Below, one piece after another: positions 45,046 through 53,560 of a stretch of 64,000 nt of DNA. A program made the translations under genes and the position numbers. Each line of letters opens with the position of its first letter. Positions within the stretch are counted from its first letter, which is position 1. The DNA is from Paraburkholderia sp041321145. GTDB taxonomy: Bacteria; Pseudomonadota; Gammaproteobacteria; Burkholderiales; Burkholderiaceae. The DNA is taken from assembly GCF_041321145.1 (NCBI RefSeq), contig NZ_JBGGWA010000002.1:496001-560000 (forward strand), in the 5' to 3' direction. The notes under the pieces were generated by a model that saw nothing but the letters and a program-made list of their open reading frames with translations, had not been told where the DNA came from and did not search any database.

Positions 45046-45302
45046 CACGGCGCTGAGGCTTCTTTCAAAGCGCTTCGTGGCCCTCAGCGCGTTACGGTGG
45101 CGTGACGCGCGCCGTCGCAGTTACGTAACATCCCGGACCACAAAGATCGGAAAACGCCTTTCCACGCTCTCGCACAACCTCCTCGCGTATCGCGCAAAGC
45201 CTTACTCAAAAAGGCTTTCAAGCCGTTTGTTCGGCATCAGACATACGCATGGCAAGCTCTTTGCTCAAATGCATTCAAATGACAAATGCATCGGGGACCA
45301 TC

Positions 45303-45605
45303 ATGGGCGAATTCCTTCCTGACTATCTGATCCGCGAACAAGCCGCCGTCGGCGCGCTGGTGGTGTTCGGCGTGCTTCGCATCATCGGCGCGGCGCTCGC
45401 CTATGAGCGCGGCTGGCGCATCTCGGTGGTTGAGAAATGCTTTATCGGCGCTGCGGTGCTTTACTGCGTGCCGCAACTCTTCGACCTGCTGACGCAGCTC
45501 TACGGTTCACGTGCCGCGAGCGCGGAACTCGAGGGCAAAGTAGCGGGCTGCGCGATCGCGCTCTTCTGCGCGCCGATCCTCGGGCATCGACTCGGCTTCG
45601 AGTAA
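45303..45605 (+). CDS. small inner-membrane protein of unknown function
   Basis: 100 aa from the ATG at 45303; earlier starts at 45249 and 45279 are possible. Three hydrophobic stretches are seen: AAVGALVVFGVLRIIGAAL, VEKCFIGAAVLYCVPQLF and VAGCAIALFCAPILGH. No family is recognised. Followed on the same strand by a YodC-like gene. Confidence 0.6.
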   Translation: MGEFLPDYLIREQAAVGALVVFGVLRIIGAALAYERGWRISVVEKCFIGAAVLYCVPQLFDLLTQLYGSRAASAELEGKVAGCAIALFCAPILGHRLGFE

Positions 45606-45642
45606 TCACCGAATCATCGGCTTTATCGACCGGGTGCTGACT

Positions 45643-45873
45643 ATGCGATTGCGAAAGAGGCCCGCGCGCCCCGCAAAACCCGCTTTCCACGCAGGCGACG
45701 TCCTGACGCTCAAGTCCGGCGGACATCCAATGACGGCCACCTGGAGCGGGCCGGTGCTGTTCGCGCCGGGCAACTGGCTGATCTGCCAATGGTTCAGCGA
45801 CGCGGGCGAATTGCAGCAGGAAATGTTTCCGGAGGAGACGCTGGAACGGGCGCACAACGCGCTCGCTGCCTAA
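45643..45873 (+). CDS. YodC-family (DUF2158) small protein
   Basis: About 76 aa. The core matches the YodC/DUF2158 pattern: FHAGDVLTLKSGGHPMTA near residues 15-32 and LICQWFSDAGELQQEMFPEE near 48-67. A small all-beta protein of unknown role. A GTG at 45634 is an alternative start. It stands next to the first copy of the terminator-bearing repeat that bounds the protease islet. Confidence 0.8.
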   Translation: MRLRKRPARPAKPAFHAGDVLTLKSGGHPMTATWSGPVLFAPGNWLICQWFSDAGELQQEMFPEETLERAHNALAA

Positions 45874-45879
45874 AGAGCA

Positions 45880-45946
45880 GTAACGGATCTGCTGGCCACC
45901 GCCAGGCGACCGTGTGTGTTGCGCCGCACGCTTTTGCTGTGCGGCG
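45880..45946 (+). repeat. left copy of ~67-bp direct repeat flanking the protease islet
   Basis: Begins GTAACGGATCTGCTGGCCAC, has a divergent middle, and ends with the terminator hairpin. It matches 48699-48766 with scattered changes and one indel; the last ~27 bases are identical. Confidence 0.85.
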
Positions 45947-45955
45947 TTTTTTTTT
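45922..45955 (+). terminator. terminator within the left repeat
   Basis: CGCCGCAC / GTGCGGCG stem with a nine-base loop and nine T. Ends the YodC-like transcript. Confidence 0.93.
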
Positions 45956-46401
45956 GCCTGCCCACTCGACCGAGCCCAATCACTCTGCAATTCCATGAAA
46001 TCGCAAGTGCCTCGCGCACCGGCGACGAAAAGCCACATACAGAATGGATTAATTCATTTGAAGACGAGCGCGTATCCACCTATATTGAGACACAAATAAC
46101 ACGGCGCCAATGACGGTTGCCGTCCTTCATATGTATATTCAATAAAGGCGATAAATGAGCAATACAATTCGTATTCCTTAAACCAAACTTCCGGCCGCTT
46201 CCACTCGCGACATGATTCGCGATCATCCGCTATGGGCAGCGGCAGAATTTTTCTTGCTCGACATTAAATCGGAGATAAATCGGCCGAAAAGCAGACCTTT
46301 CCATACTCATAGCTTCAATATCACCCCTTTATTCAAATTTTATTATCAGCCAGACCGGAAACATCACCCGGTCTATTAAAACATGTCAAAGGAATGTAGC
46401 T
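45956..46401. other. AT-rich non-coding region before the protease gene
   Basis: About 445 bases without a convincing gene, AT-rich from roughly 46130 onward. It probably contains the protease promoter. An eight-codon frame at 46155-46181 preceded by AAGG is noted but not claimed. Confidence 0.55.
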
Positions 46402-48480
46402 ATGCGAAATAAATTCCACCTTAATATTATCGGATTGCTAGCCGTCGCAGTTACATGGGCAATACAAAGCATCAACCCGGCAATCGCAAGTAGCAATAGC
46501 ACTACATCTCAATCGCTCACCTTTCCGAACCAAATAGACAACCAGATCGTCCGACTCCCTCAAGATATCGATCTTTTCAAAAAACTCGGGACCAATCACA
46601 GCGCGACGGTCACTTTCAATCCAGAGCAGGATTATGAAAAAATATCAATCCTATTTTCTAAAATTTCGCTACCAGCGGGAGCTTATTTACAGATCATTCC
46701 CTCCAGGACCGAAAAACCAATCACCTACAATTACCCGGAATTTTACAACCGCACAGGAAACGGGAGTTTCGAAAGCGATCCGGTCCCAGCCGGCGGCGTG
46801 ACCGTCCGCCTTGTCTATCCAAAAGGGCATAAAGTCCCCTTCAATGGCAAGGCAGACATCATTGGTTATCGACTAATAAAGGATCCCGCTCGAGCCGCCC
46901 AAACCAATATGCGCACTGGAACTGTAGGTAGCATTATCGGGCAAAATCAAATGAAACAGGCAGTTTGCTATCAGGAGATCAACCCCAGTTTTTACCAACG
47001 CAGTCTCGCTGTAGCAACCGCTAATGGCGGAGACGGAACCGGGTGGAACATAGCTGGAGATGGACCTTATATGATGACCAATCACCACGTGGCAGGTGAT
47101 GTTGGTCCTAAAAGACATTCCCTGAGTTACAACTATGAGTCGCCTACTTGCAATCCTGCCGCAGATTCGCAAAACAGCCTGACAATCAAAACGGAATCCG
47201 TGATCGCCTCTGGCGGAGGAGGTAATGAAAATGACTGGTCAATCTATAAGGTTGACGAACTCGCATGGCAAGAGGCAGGGATTGTCCCATTTTTTGGTAA
47301 CCTCTGGATGGACACTTCCCATTCAACCTCATCCCAGCTTAATAAGCTACCGCTCTTTTTACCCCAACATCCGTGGGGAGCAGTAAAAAGAATAACCCAT
47401 TTGCATGACGATGGAAATTCGTGTGCAGTAACGAAAGTTAATACCGACAACCAGGGTCAGCCTCTTTCATTGGCATACAATTGTGATACAGACGGCGGCT
47501 CATCAGGCTCACCGGTTTTATCGCAGCAAAGCTACGGCGTTATTGCCGAACATTATGCTGGCGCAACGAGTTATAACATTGGGATTGATATCAGCCACAT
47601 ATACCGCAGCATTGCCCCTACATTTCCCGATGCCAACCGGCAAGACAAATCTATATTGGGAAAGGGGAAAGTCCTTGTCTTTAATTCGACAATTGTGCCC
47701 TATATGCCGGCTGAAATTTCGCTCAATCTGCAGCAATCCCTGGACTTGAAGGCGCTAGACGATTCACGTCTGGTCAACTATGGAATGTATTATCTATTCA
47801 AGGCCAAGGGCCGTGGATCCGACGGCGAGATTAAAACCGTCAACGCACGCCTGAGCCCGTCCAATGATAAATCTGCAGGCGTCCAGAAAATCACCATTTC
47901 AGTCCTGTCGGAAGATAATCCCGGCCTGACACCCGAGCTACTTTCCGGATGGATGGCGTTCTATGTCAATGATTACAACGGCGGGGGAAATCTGGCAAAT
48001 CTGGTCGTGCCTTTCACATTCGATGAATACGATCCATTTGTGTCGCCCTTCTCCCCTGACACACAGGTACCGGCGTACACGGTGACAGCCGAACAGCAGG
48101 CAACCAGCGATCAGATCCAGCCTGTTGCCAGCAATTTCGGCTTCACGGCGGTAAGAACCGGTCAGGGACCAATGACCCTCGTGACAAATAGCACGGGATA
48201 TAGCGCGCTTAAAGTACAGGTAAAGGATGAGAACGGACGAGTTGATATCATCAAATTGCGCGGCCAACGAAAAACCACATGTTCCCCGAATCTGCGCCAA
48301 ATGAATGATTATACCGGTTGCGGCTCAAGCCCAAAGCCCGCTACGCTGATTGTGACCTACCAGAATGACGACAATCCGGACTTGCCAAAAGGGCATCGCT
48401 ATCAAGGAATTTTTCCCGTCCAGACACAAAGAGATACTGTCAGCGAACCGATGTTGATAAATATCGATGTAAAAATCTAA
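46402..48480 (+). CDS. secreted lysyl-endopeptidase-like serine protease (trypsin fold) with extra C-terminal domain
   Basis: 692 aa. A signal peptide of about 30 residues ends near AIASS, and a ~160-residue propeptide-like region follows. The protease domain (about 190-420) has the layout of Achromobacter lysyl endopeptidase: catalytic His in MTNHHV near 228, Asp in NENDWSIY near 278, Ser in GGSSGSPV near 368, plus PQHPWGAVKRI. Paired Cys are seen around the active site. Residues 430-692 are strand-rich, with no family I recognise. The gene is AT-richer than its neighbours and lies between terminator-bearing direct repeats, signs of acquisition. AAGGA precedes the ATG. Substrate preference cannot be read. 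Confidence 0.85.
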   Translation: MRNKFHLNIIGLLAVAVTWAIQSINPAIASSNSTTSQSLTFPNQIDNQIVRLPQDIDLFKKLGTNHSATVTFNPEQDYEKISILFSKISLPAGAYLQIIPSRTEKPITYNYPEFYNRTGNGSFESDPVPAGGVTVRLVYPKGHKVPFNGKADIIGYRLIKDPARAAQTNMRTGTVGSIIGQNQMKQAVCYQEINPSFYQRSLAVATANGGDGTGWNIAGDGPYMMTNHHVAGDVGPKRHSLSYNYESPTCNPAADSQNSLTIKTESVIASGGGGNENDWSIYKVDELAWQEAGIVPFFGNLWMDTSHSTSSQLNKLPLFLPQHPWGAVKRITHLHDDGNSCAVTKVNTDNQGQPLSLAYNCDTDGGSSGSPVLSQQSYGVIAEHYAGATSYNIGIDISHIYRSIAPTFPDANRQDKSILGKGKVLVFNSTIVPYMPAEISLNLQQSLDLKALDDSRLVNYGMYYLFKAKGRGSDGEIKTVNARLSPSNDKSAGVQKITISVLSEDNPGLTPELLSGWMAFYVNDYNGGGNLANLVVPFTFDEYDPFVSPFSPDTQVPAYTVTAEQQATSDQIQPVASNFGFTAVRTGQGPMTLVTNSTGYSALKVQVKDENGRVDIIKLRGQRKTTCSPNLRQMNDYTGCGSSPKPATLIVTYQNDDNPDLPKGHRYQGIFPVQTQRDTVSEPMLINIDVKI

Positions 48481-48698
48481 CTCAGATGCAAGCTGGCACA
48501 CCGAAAACCCGAAAAATGGAAAATCCGGCATTACTCTGATTCGCCGCACTATCTTCACTTTCAGGTGGCAAAAGCGGGTTTGCCATTCGGGCGTGTAGAA
48601 CTTCGTCGCCACGGAGGTCTATCGAAGCCGGTACAGATCGATGCCCGGCTATTGTCGCACCATGTAGGCAGTTCAGAGTCTCAAGCTGAAAAGAAGCC

Positions 48699-48766
48699 GT
48701 AACGGAACTGCCGGCCACGACTATACATCCGCGTGTAGTTGCGCCGCACGCTTTTGCTGTGCGGCG
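48699..48766 (+). repeat. right copy of the ~67-bp direct repeat
   Basis: Begins GTAACGGAACTGCCGGCCAC and ends in the same hairpin as the left copy. Together the two copies frame 2.75 kb holding only the protease gene and AT-rich leader. Confidence 0.85.
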
Positions 48767-48772
48767 CTTTTT
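48741..48772 (+). terminator. terminator within the right repeat
   Basis: GCGCCGCAC / GTGCGGCGC stem with loop GCTTTTGCT-type and five T. It separates the protease gene from the convergent copD. The stretch 48481-48698 shows no gene. Confidence 0.9.
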
Positions 48773-48862
48773 ATGTCGAAACGAAGGACGCGGCGGTCCA
48801 TCCGCGTGCGCTTCCTTGCCAGCGCTTCGCCGTCCGCGCGCGCGGGCACTCCCCATGCTCAC

Positions 48863-49792
48863 TCAACCCAGCGCCGCGAATGCCGGCACGCTATGCGACA
48901 GCACCGCCGCCGCGACGAACACGCCGATCATCGCGAGCGCTTCCAGATACAGCACGTTGACGAAGGTATGCGCGTCCATCGTCGAGGCCGTGCGACGCAA
49001 GCGCGGCAGCGCCGAGAAGCGGTTGAGGCCCCCAAGCACGAACGCGAGCCCAACCAGCGCGAGCTTCAGCATCAGCACGTGGCCCCAGGTGCTCATCTCG
49101 ATCGCGTCGAACGAGCCGCCCGACCCGCGCACGGCATTGAATATGCCGGTGAGCAGCACGAACCCAACCGCCACCACCGATACATTCGACACCTGCGTCG
49201 CCGTACGGATCAACATCCCACGTGCGGTCGACGTGCCGAGCGCGGGCAATACCGAGAGCCCCGCCGCCATCGCCAGTCCGCCCCAGACGCTCGTGACCAG
49301 CACATGCAGCGTCTGCATCCCGATCGCCGCCGAGGCCGCCCCGGCGTCGGCCGCATGCCCGAGCGACGCCTTGCCCGCCGCGATCGCGATCACCGCGAGC
49401 CACAGCAGCGCATTGCGCAGCTTGCCCGTATGACTGGCCATCGCCGTGCCCAGCAACACCAGCGCGCCGGCAAACGCCACGCTCCAGCCGTAACCAGCAT
49501 GGGTTTGCGTCAATACAGTCGGTATTACGCCAATCGCGGACGACAATGGGACGCCGCTCATCGACGCCGCCTGATACAACAGCCAGCCGAGGTCCGCCAG
49601 GACCAGCACGAGCGTGGCCGTCAACATCGATCGTTGCGCGCGCAACCACGCGGGCCGCGCCGGCGCGATCTTGGCCTGCGCGTCCTTGGCAAGCCATGCG
49701 CCGAGCAACGCCGACCCGACCGCAAACGCAAACGCGACATTCATGAGCGCGGCCATGGCGACCTGCCCGATCCACAGTCCGTCGATGTTCAT
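48863..49792 (-). CDS. copD: copper resistance membrane protein CopD
   Basis: 309-aa inner-membrane protein with about eight helices, matching the CopD/PcoD family that moves copper inward together with periplasmic CopC. Conserved His residues lie in QTHAGYGWS, GHAADAG, LHVLVTSVWGG and STWGHVLMLK. Its ATG overlaps the copC stop (ATGA), so the two form an operon. No copA or copB multicopper genes are adjacent. Confidence 0.88.
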   Translation of the reverse strand: MNIDGLWIGQVAMAALMNVAFAFAVGSALLGAWLAKDAQAKIAPARPAWLRAQRSMLTATLVLVLADLGWLLYQAASMSGVPLSSAIGVIPTVLTQTHAGYGWSVAFAGALVLLGTAMASHTGKLRNALLWLAVIAIAAGKASLGHAADAGAASAAIGMQTLHVLVTSVWGGLAMAAGLSVLPALGTSTARGMLIRTATQVSNVSVVAVGFVLLTGIFNAVRGSGGSFDAIEMSTWGHVLMLKLALVGLAFVLGGLNRFSALPRLRRTASTMDAHTFVNVLYLEALAMIGVFVAAAVLSHSVPAFAALG

Positions 49793-50166
49793 TTGACGAT
49801 GAACGCGAAGTCGCCTTGAGTACGGTGGCCGTCCGTGGCAACCGCGACCCAGTGCACCGCGTAGCGGCCCGCCGTCAACTGCGGCAGCGCCAGGTGCATC
49901 ACCTTTGCGTCACTTGTGTCGACTTGCGACGCAGCCGGTGCGGCGGGCTTGCCGCTCGCGTCGCTCAGATCGATCTTGCTGAAAGCGGGCTCGAGCGGTT
50001 CGGTGAAATGGATCGTCACTTCAGTGGGCGCAGTCACTTCGGCGTTCGCCGCCGGCTCGCTCGACATCATATGGGCATGCGCGAAAGCCGTGGACGTCAT
50101 CGCCAGCGCCGCGGCGCCGAGCGCCAACGCACGCAGCGCCGGACGGGAAAAATTGAATAGCTTCAT
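49789..50166 (-). CDS. copC: periplasmic copper-binding protein CopC
   Basis: 125 aa with a signal peptide ending FAHAH, so the mature protein starts with His, the Cu(II) ligand site of CopC. Further marks are SSEPAANAEV, HFTEPLEPAF and the C-terminal HWVAVATDGHRTQGDFAF. The ATG at 50166 is chosen over a longer open frame. First gene of copCD. Confidence 0.92.
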   Translation of the reverse strand: MKLFNFSRPALRALALGAAALAMTSTAFAHAHMMSSEPAANAEVTAPTEVTIHFTEPLEPAFSKIDLSDASGKPAAPAASQVDTSDAKVMHLALPQLTAGRYAVHWVAVATDGHRTQGDFAFIVK

Positions 50167-50535
50167 GGAAGGCCGATAGCTTGTGGAAAGTAAAACGGTG
50201 AACGTTGAGCCAGGCGGCGCGGGCGTCGGACCGACGCCCGCGCGCCCGGAAGTGTACGCTTCGATGGCCGGCGCGCGCGTCGGTTCAACCTGCTTTGTTA
50301 TGCAAGCCGACGAAAGCGACACGTGCGCCCGCCATCCCGCGGACAAAATCGAGATGGCCGGCCCGCTTGCCGGACGGTGGCGCGCGTCAAACTGTCGCAT
50401 GGCTGTGACAGCTGGAACCTTCTCTAATGTGGCAAATAGTCACCATCAGCCTTCGATGATAGAATGCTGCGTCGCCGCAGCGCCGGCTGCCCTTCACACC
50501 GAGCCGCTCGAAGTTCGGTCAGGTCCCCGATTTTG

Positions 50536-51267
50536 ATGGAGTTACGCGTGTCTTCAAGACGCATTTTCCGCCCGTTGCTTGCCCTTCTGCTGATCGGCTC
50601 CGCGGGTGTCTATAGCGCTGCGAAAGCGCAGACTCAACCGAAGGCCCCCGATACGATGGAAGCGCGCGTGCAAGGTTGCACGGCCTGCCACGGCTCGCAT
50701 GGCCAAGGTACCGACAACGACTACTTCCCGCGTCTGGCGGGCAAGCCGGCCGACTATCTGTACAACCAGTTGCAGAACTTCCGCGAAGGGCGCCGCAAGT
50801 ACCCGCCAATGAATTACCTCGTCACGTATCTCTCGGACGACTACCTTCATCAGATCGCCACGTACTTCTCGCAGCAACGTCCACCGTACCCCACGCCGGC
50901 CAAGCCGACCGTGTCGGCGGCCATCGTTGCGCGCGGCCAGCAGATCGTGCTGCACGGCGACGCCTCGAAACAGATTCCGGCCTGCGCGGCCTGTCACGGC
51001 AAGGCGCTGACCGGCATGGAACCCGCTATTCCGGGCCTGGTCGGCCTGCATGCTGATTACATCAGCGCGCAGTTGGGCGCATGGCGTTCGGGTTCGCGCC
51101 ACGCGATCGCACCTGATTGCATGCATACCATCGCCACGCGTCTGACCGATGACGACGTGAACGCCGTCGCGGCATGGCTTTCCACGCAAACGGCTCCACA
51201 AAACCCCGTGCCGGCTCCGGCCCGCTCGATGAAGACTCCGCTTGCCTGCGGCAGCGAACCGCAATAA
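50536..51267 (+). CDS. di-haem cytochrome c4-like protein
   Basis: 243 aa, exported: a hydrophobic signal (PLLALLLIGSAGVYSAA) ends before QTQPK. Two haem motifs, CTACH near residue 52 and CAACH near 154, lie one per half, with Met ligands likely in PPMNYL and DCMHTI. This is the c4 arrangement of two fused class I domains, carrying electrons in the periplasm toward terminal oxidases. It lies 21 bases before the tri-haem cytochrome gene, so they are co-transcribed. Confidence 0.88.
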   Translation: MELRVSSRRIFRPLLALLLIGSAGVYSAAKAQTQPKAPDTMEARVQGCTACHGSHGQGTDNDYFPRLAGKPADYLYNQLQNFREGRRKYPPMNYLVTYLSDDYLHQIATYFSQQRPPYPTPAKPTVSAAIVARGQQIVLHGDASKQIPACAACHGKALTGMEPAIPGLVGLHADYISAQLGAWRSGSRHAIAPDCMHTIATRLTDDDVNAVAAWLSTQTAPQNPVPAPARSMKTPLACGSEPQ

Positions 51268-51288
51268 GGCACCGGGAGAGACACTCAA

Positions 51289-52587
51289 ATGAAACGCAAG
51301 TCTTTGTTCGCCCTCTCGGCAGTCGTCGTCGTTGCGGCTGCCGCACTCGTTCCCGTCCTGTGGTCGGGCGGCGACAACCTGCATAACGGTACGGCTATGG
51401 CGGCAACGCCCGCCGACCAGGTCGCGCTGATCAAGAAGGGCGAGTACCTCGCCCGCGCCGGCGACTGTATCGCCTGCCACACGGTGCGCGGCGGCAAGCA
51501 GTTCGCCGGCGGCCTGCCGATGGCTACACCGTTCGGCACGATGTTCACGCCGAACATCACGCCTGACGACCAGTACGGTATCGGCAAGTGGACGCAAGAC
51601 GACTTCTACCGCGCGATGCACACGGGCCGCTCGAAAGATGGCAGCCTGCTGTACCCGGGCTTCCCGTTCACGAGCTACACGAAGGTCACGCGCCCCGACT
51701 CGGACGCGATCTACGCGTACCTGCGCTCGGTCACGCCGGTCAATGTGCCGAGCCGCCCGCACGAACTGAAATTCCCGTTCAATCAGCGCAACATGCTGAT
51801 CGGCTGGCGCACGCTGTTCTTCCGTGAAGGCGAGTACAAGGCCGATCCGACCAAATCGGTCGAATGGAACCGCGGCGCGTACCTGATCGAAGGCCTCGGC
51901 CACTGCGGCATGTGCCATACGTCGATCAACGCCATGGGCGGCCCGGTCAGCTCGGCTGCGTTTGCCGGCGGATTGATCCCGCTGCAGAACTGGTACGCAC
52001 CGTCGTTGACGTCGAACAAGGAAGCCGGCCTCGGCGACTGGGATACCAAAGACATCGCCGATCTGCTGAAGACCGGCGTGTCGAACCGCGGCGCGGTGTT
52101 CGGTCCGATGGCTGAAGTGGTTCACAACAGCCTGCAGTACATGTCGGACGAAGACATCAACGCGATGGCCACGTACCTGAAGACGATTCCGCAGAAGAGC
52201 GAAGCACCGGAACCGCTGCAGCTCGAAACCTCGGAAAAGTTTGGTGGCGAACTGTTGAAGCAAGGTCAGAAGATCTACGCCGACAACTGCGCGAAGTGCC
52301 ACGAGGCGAACGGTCTCGGCATGCCGCCGGCCTTCCCGCCGCTCGCGAACAACCAGTCGATCCAGATGCCGTCGGCGGTCAACCCGATCCGTATGGTGCT
52401 GAACGGCGGTTATCCGCCGAGCACGGACGCCAACCCGCATCCGTACGGCATGCCGCCGTTCGCGCAGGCACTGTCGAACACGGAAGTGGCCGCTGTCGTG
52501 ACGTACATTCGTATGTCGTGGGGCAATCACGGTACGGCAGTGTCGCCGCAGCAAGTGTCTGATCTGCGTTCGGCGCCGCTCGACTAA
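51289..52587 (+). CDS. tri-haem cytochrome c (alcohol dehydrogenase cytochrome subunit-like)
   Basis: 432 aa with an N-terminal signal-anchor (LFALSAVVVVAAAALVPVL). Three CxxCH motifs are present: CIACH near residue 60, CGMCH near 206 and CAKCH near 334. This is the architecture of the membrane cytochrome subunit of PQQ alcohol, aldehyde or flavin gluconate dehydrogenases, which passes electrons to ubiquinone. No dehydrogenase subunit is encoded beside it; its neighbour is the c4-like cytochrome. The partner is unknown. GGGAGAG precedes the ATG. Confidence 0.88.
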   Translation: MKRKSLFALSAVVVVAAAALVPVLWSGGDNLHNGTAMAATPADQVALIKKGEYLARAGDCIACHTVRGGKQFAGGLPMATPFGTMFTPNITPDDQYGIGKWTQDDFYRAMHTGRSKDGSLLYPGFPFTSYTKVTRPDSDAIYAYLRSVTPVNVPSRPHELKFPFNQRNMLIGWRTLFFREGEYKADPTKSVEWNRGAYLIEGLGHCGMCHTSINAMGGPVSSAAFAGGLIPLQNWYAPSLTSNKEAGLGDWDTKDIADLLKTGVSNRGAVFGPMAEVVHNSLQYMSDEDINAMATYLKTIPQKSEAPEPLQLETSEKFGGELLKQGQKIYADNCAKCHEANGLGMPPAFPPLANNQSIQMPSAVNPIRMVLNGGYPPSTDANPHPYGMPPFAQALSNTEVAAVVTYIRMSWGNHGTAVSPQQVSDLRSAPLD

Positions 52588-52706
52588 GCGACGTTGGATG
52601 CACCGGGGGGCGCGGCCAGCGAAACTCGCAGCCGCGCCCTTCGTTTTTGCAGGACCGGTATCATGTGGGGATAAACCCTTATGAAACCGCGCAGGAGGAA
52701 AGAGCC

Positions 52707-53327
52707 GTGCATGTCGGTGAGCGTTTCAACAGCATTACCCACCTCGTCGGCGCCGTGCTGTCGGTGGCGGGGCTTGCGGCGCTCGTGACAATGGGCGCGC
52801 TGCACGGCGACGCGTACAAGGTGGTGAGCTTCAGCGTGTACGGTGCGATGCTGTTCGTGCTGTATGCTATCTCGACGCTTTACCACAGCGTGCGCAACCC
52901 GCGCGTGAAAGCCGTTCTGCAAAAGTGCGATCATTCGGCGATCTACCTGCTAATCGCCGGCAGCTATACGCCGTTCGCGCTTGTCACATTGCGTGGACCG
53001 TGGGGCTGGTCGCTATTCGGCGTAAGCTGGGGGCTTGCCGCTCTCGGCATCGTGCAGGAACTGACGCTCGGGCGACGCACCCGCAGCGTTTCGATGGTGC
53101 TGTATGTCTTGATGGGATGGCTCGCGCTCGTTGCCGTCCGCCCGCTGGTTCAAGCCTTACCGGCAGCGGGTACCGCCTGGCTCGTGGCCGGCGGGGTCAT
53201 CTACAGCGCCGGCATCTACTTCTTCATCAACGACGAGCGCATCCGGCACGGACATGGTATCTGGCACCTGTTCGTACTGGCGGGCAGTCTGTGTCAATTC
53301 GTCAGTGTTGCGCGCTATGTCGCGTGA
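52707..53327 (+). CDS. hemolysin III family (PAQR-type) membrane protein
   Basis: 206-aa protein with seven hydrophobic helices and the family signatures GERFNSITHLVGA at the start, LYHSV and CDHSAIYLLIAGSYTPF, and the late HGIWHLFVLAGS with conserved His, likely zinc ligands. The GTG start at 52707 is chosen because AGGAGGAAA lies just ahead and the result has normal family length; the frame is open upstream to 52647. The cellular role of the bacterial family is not firmly known; TrhA of E. coli is linked to membrane energetics. Confidence 0.88.
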   Translation: MHVGERFNSITHLVGAVLSVAGLAALVTMGALHGDAYKVVSFSVYGAMLFVLYAISTLYHSVRNPRVKAVLQKCDHSAIYLLIAGSYTPFALVTLRGPWGWSLFGVSWGLAALGIVQELTLGRRTRSVSMVLYVLMGWLALVAVRPLVQALPAAGTAWLVAGGVIYSAGIYFFINDERIRHGHGIWHLFVLAGSLCQFVSVARYVA

Positions 53328-53560
53328 CATCCCACGGCGGCGAAATGCAACTTAAGGCCAGTCAACGTGTCTGCATAGCGCGTTGAAGCATTCGGCACGC
53401 GTTTCCCGCGTGCCGCCGATTTCTCTGCGACCGGAACTGGGCTTCGGCCTCGAACGCGCCATGCGGGCGTGTTCATGTCGTGCTTGTGCCTGTTTGAGCC
53501 CGCCTGGGCCCGATCAGGCCCATGTGTGCCGTTCGCGAAACTGCATTGCAAAGAGCTTTT

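Noticed and set aside
46155..46181. Eight-codon leader peptide upstream of the protease gene
   Set aside because: Only a partial AAGG precedes it, it lies about 220 bases from the gene and no stem-loop partner was found.
48482..48862. 126-codon minus-strand frame between the protease gene and copD
   Set aside because: It spans the right direct repeat and its terminator hairpin and has no recognisable features, so it is a chance frame.
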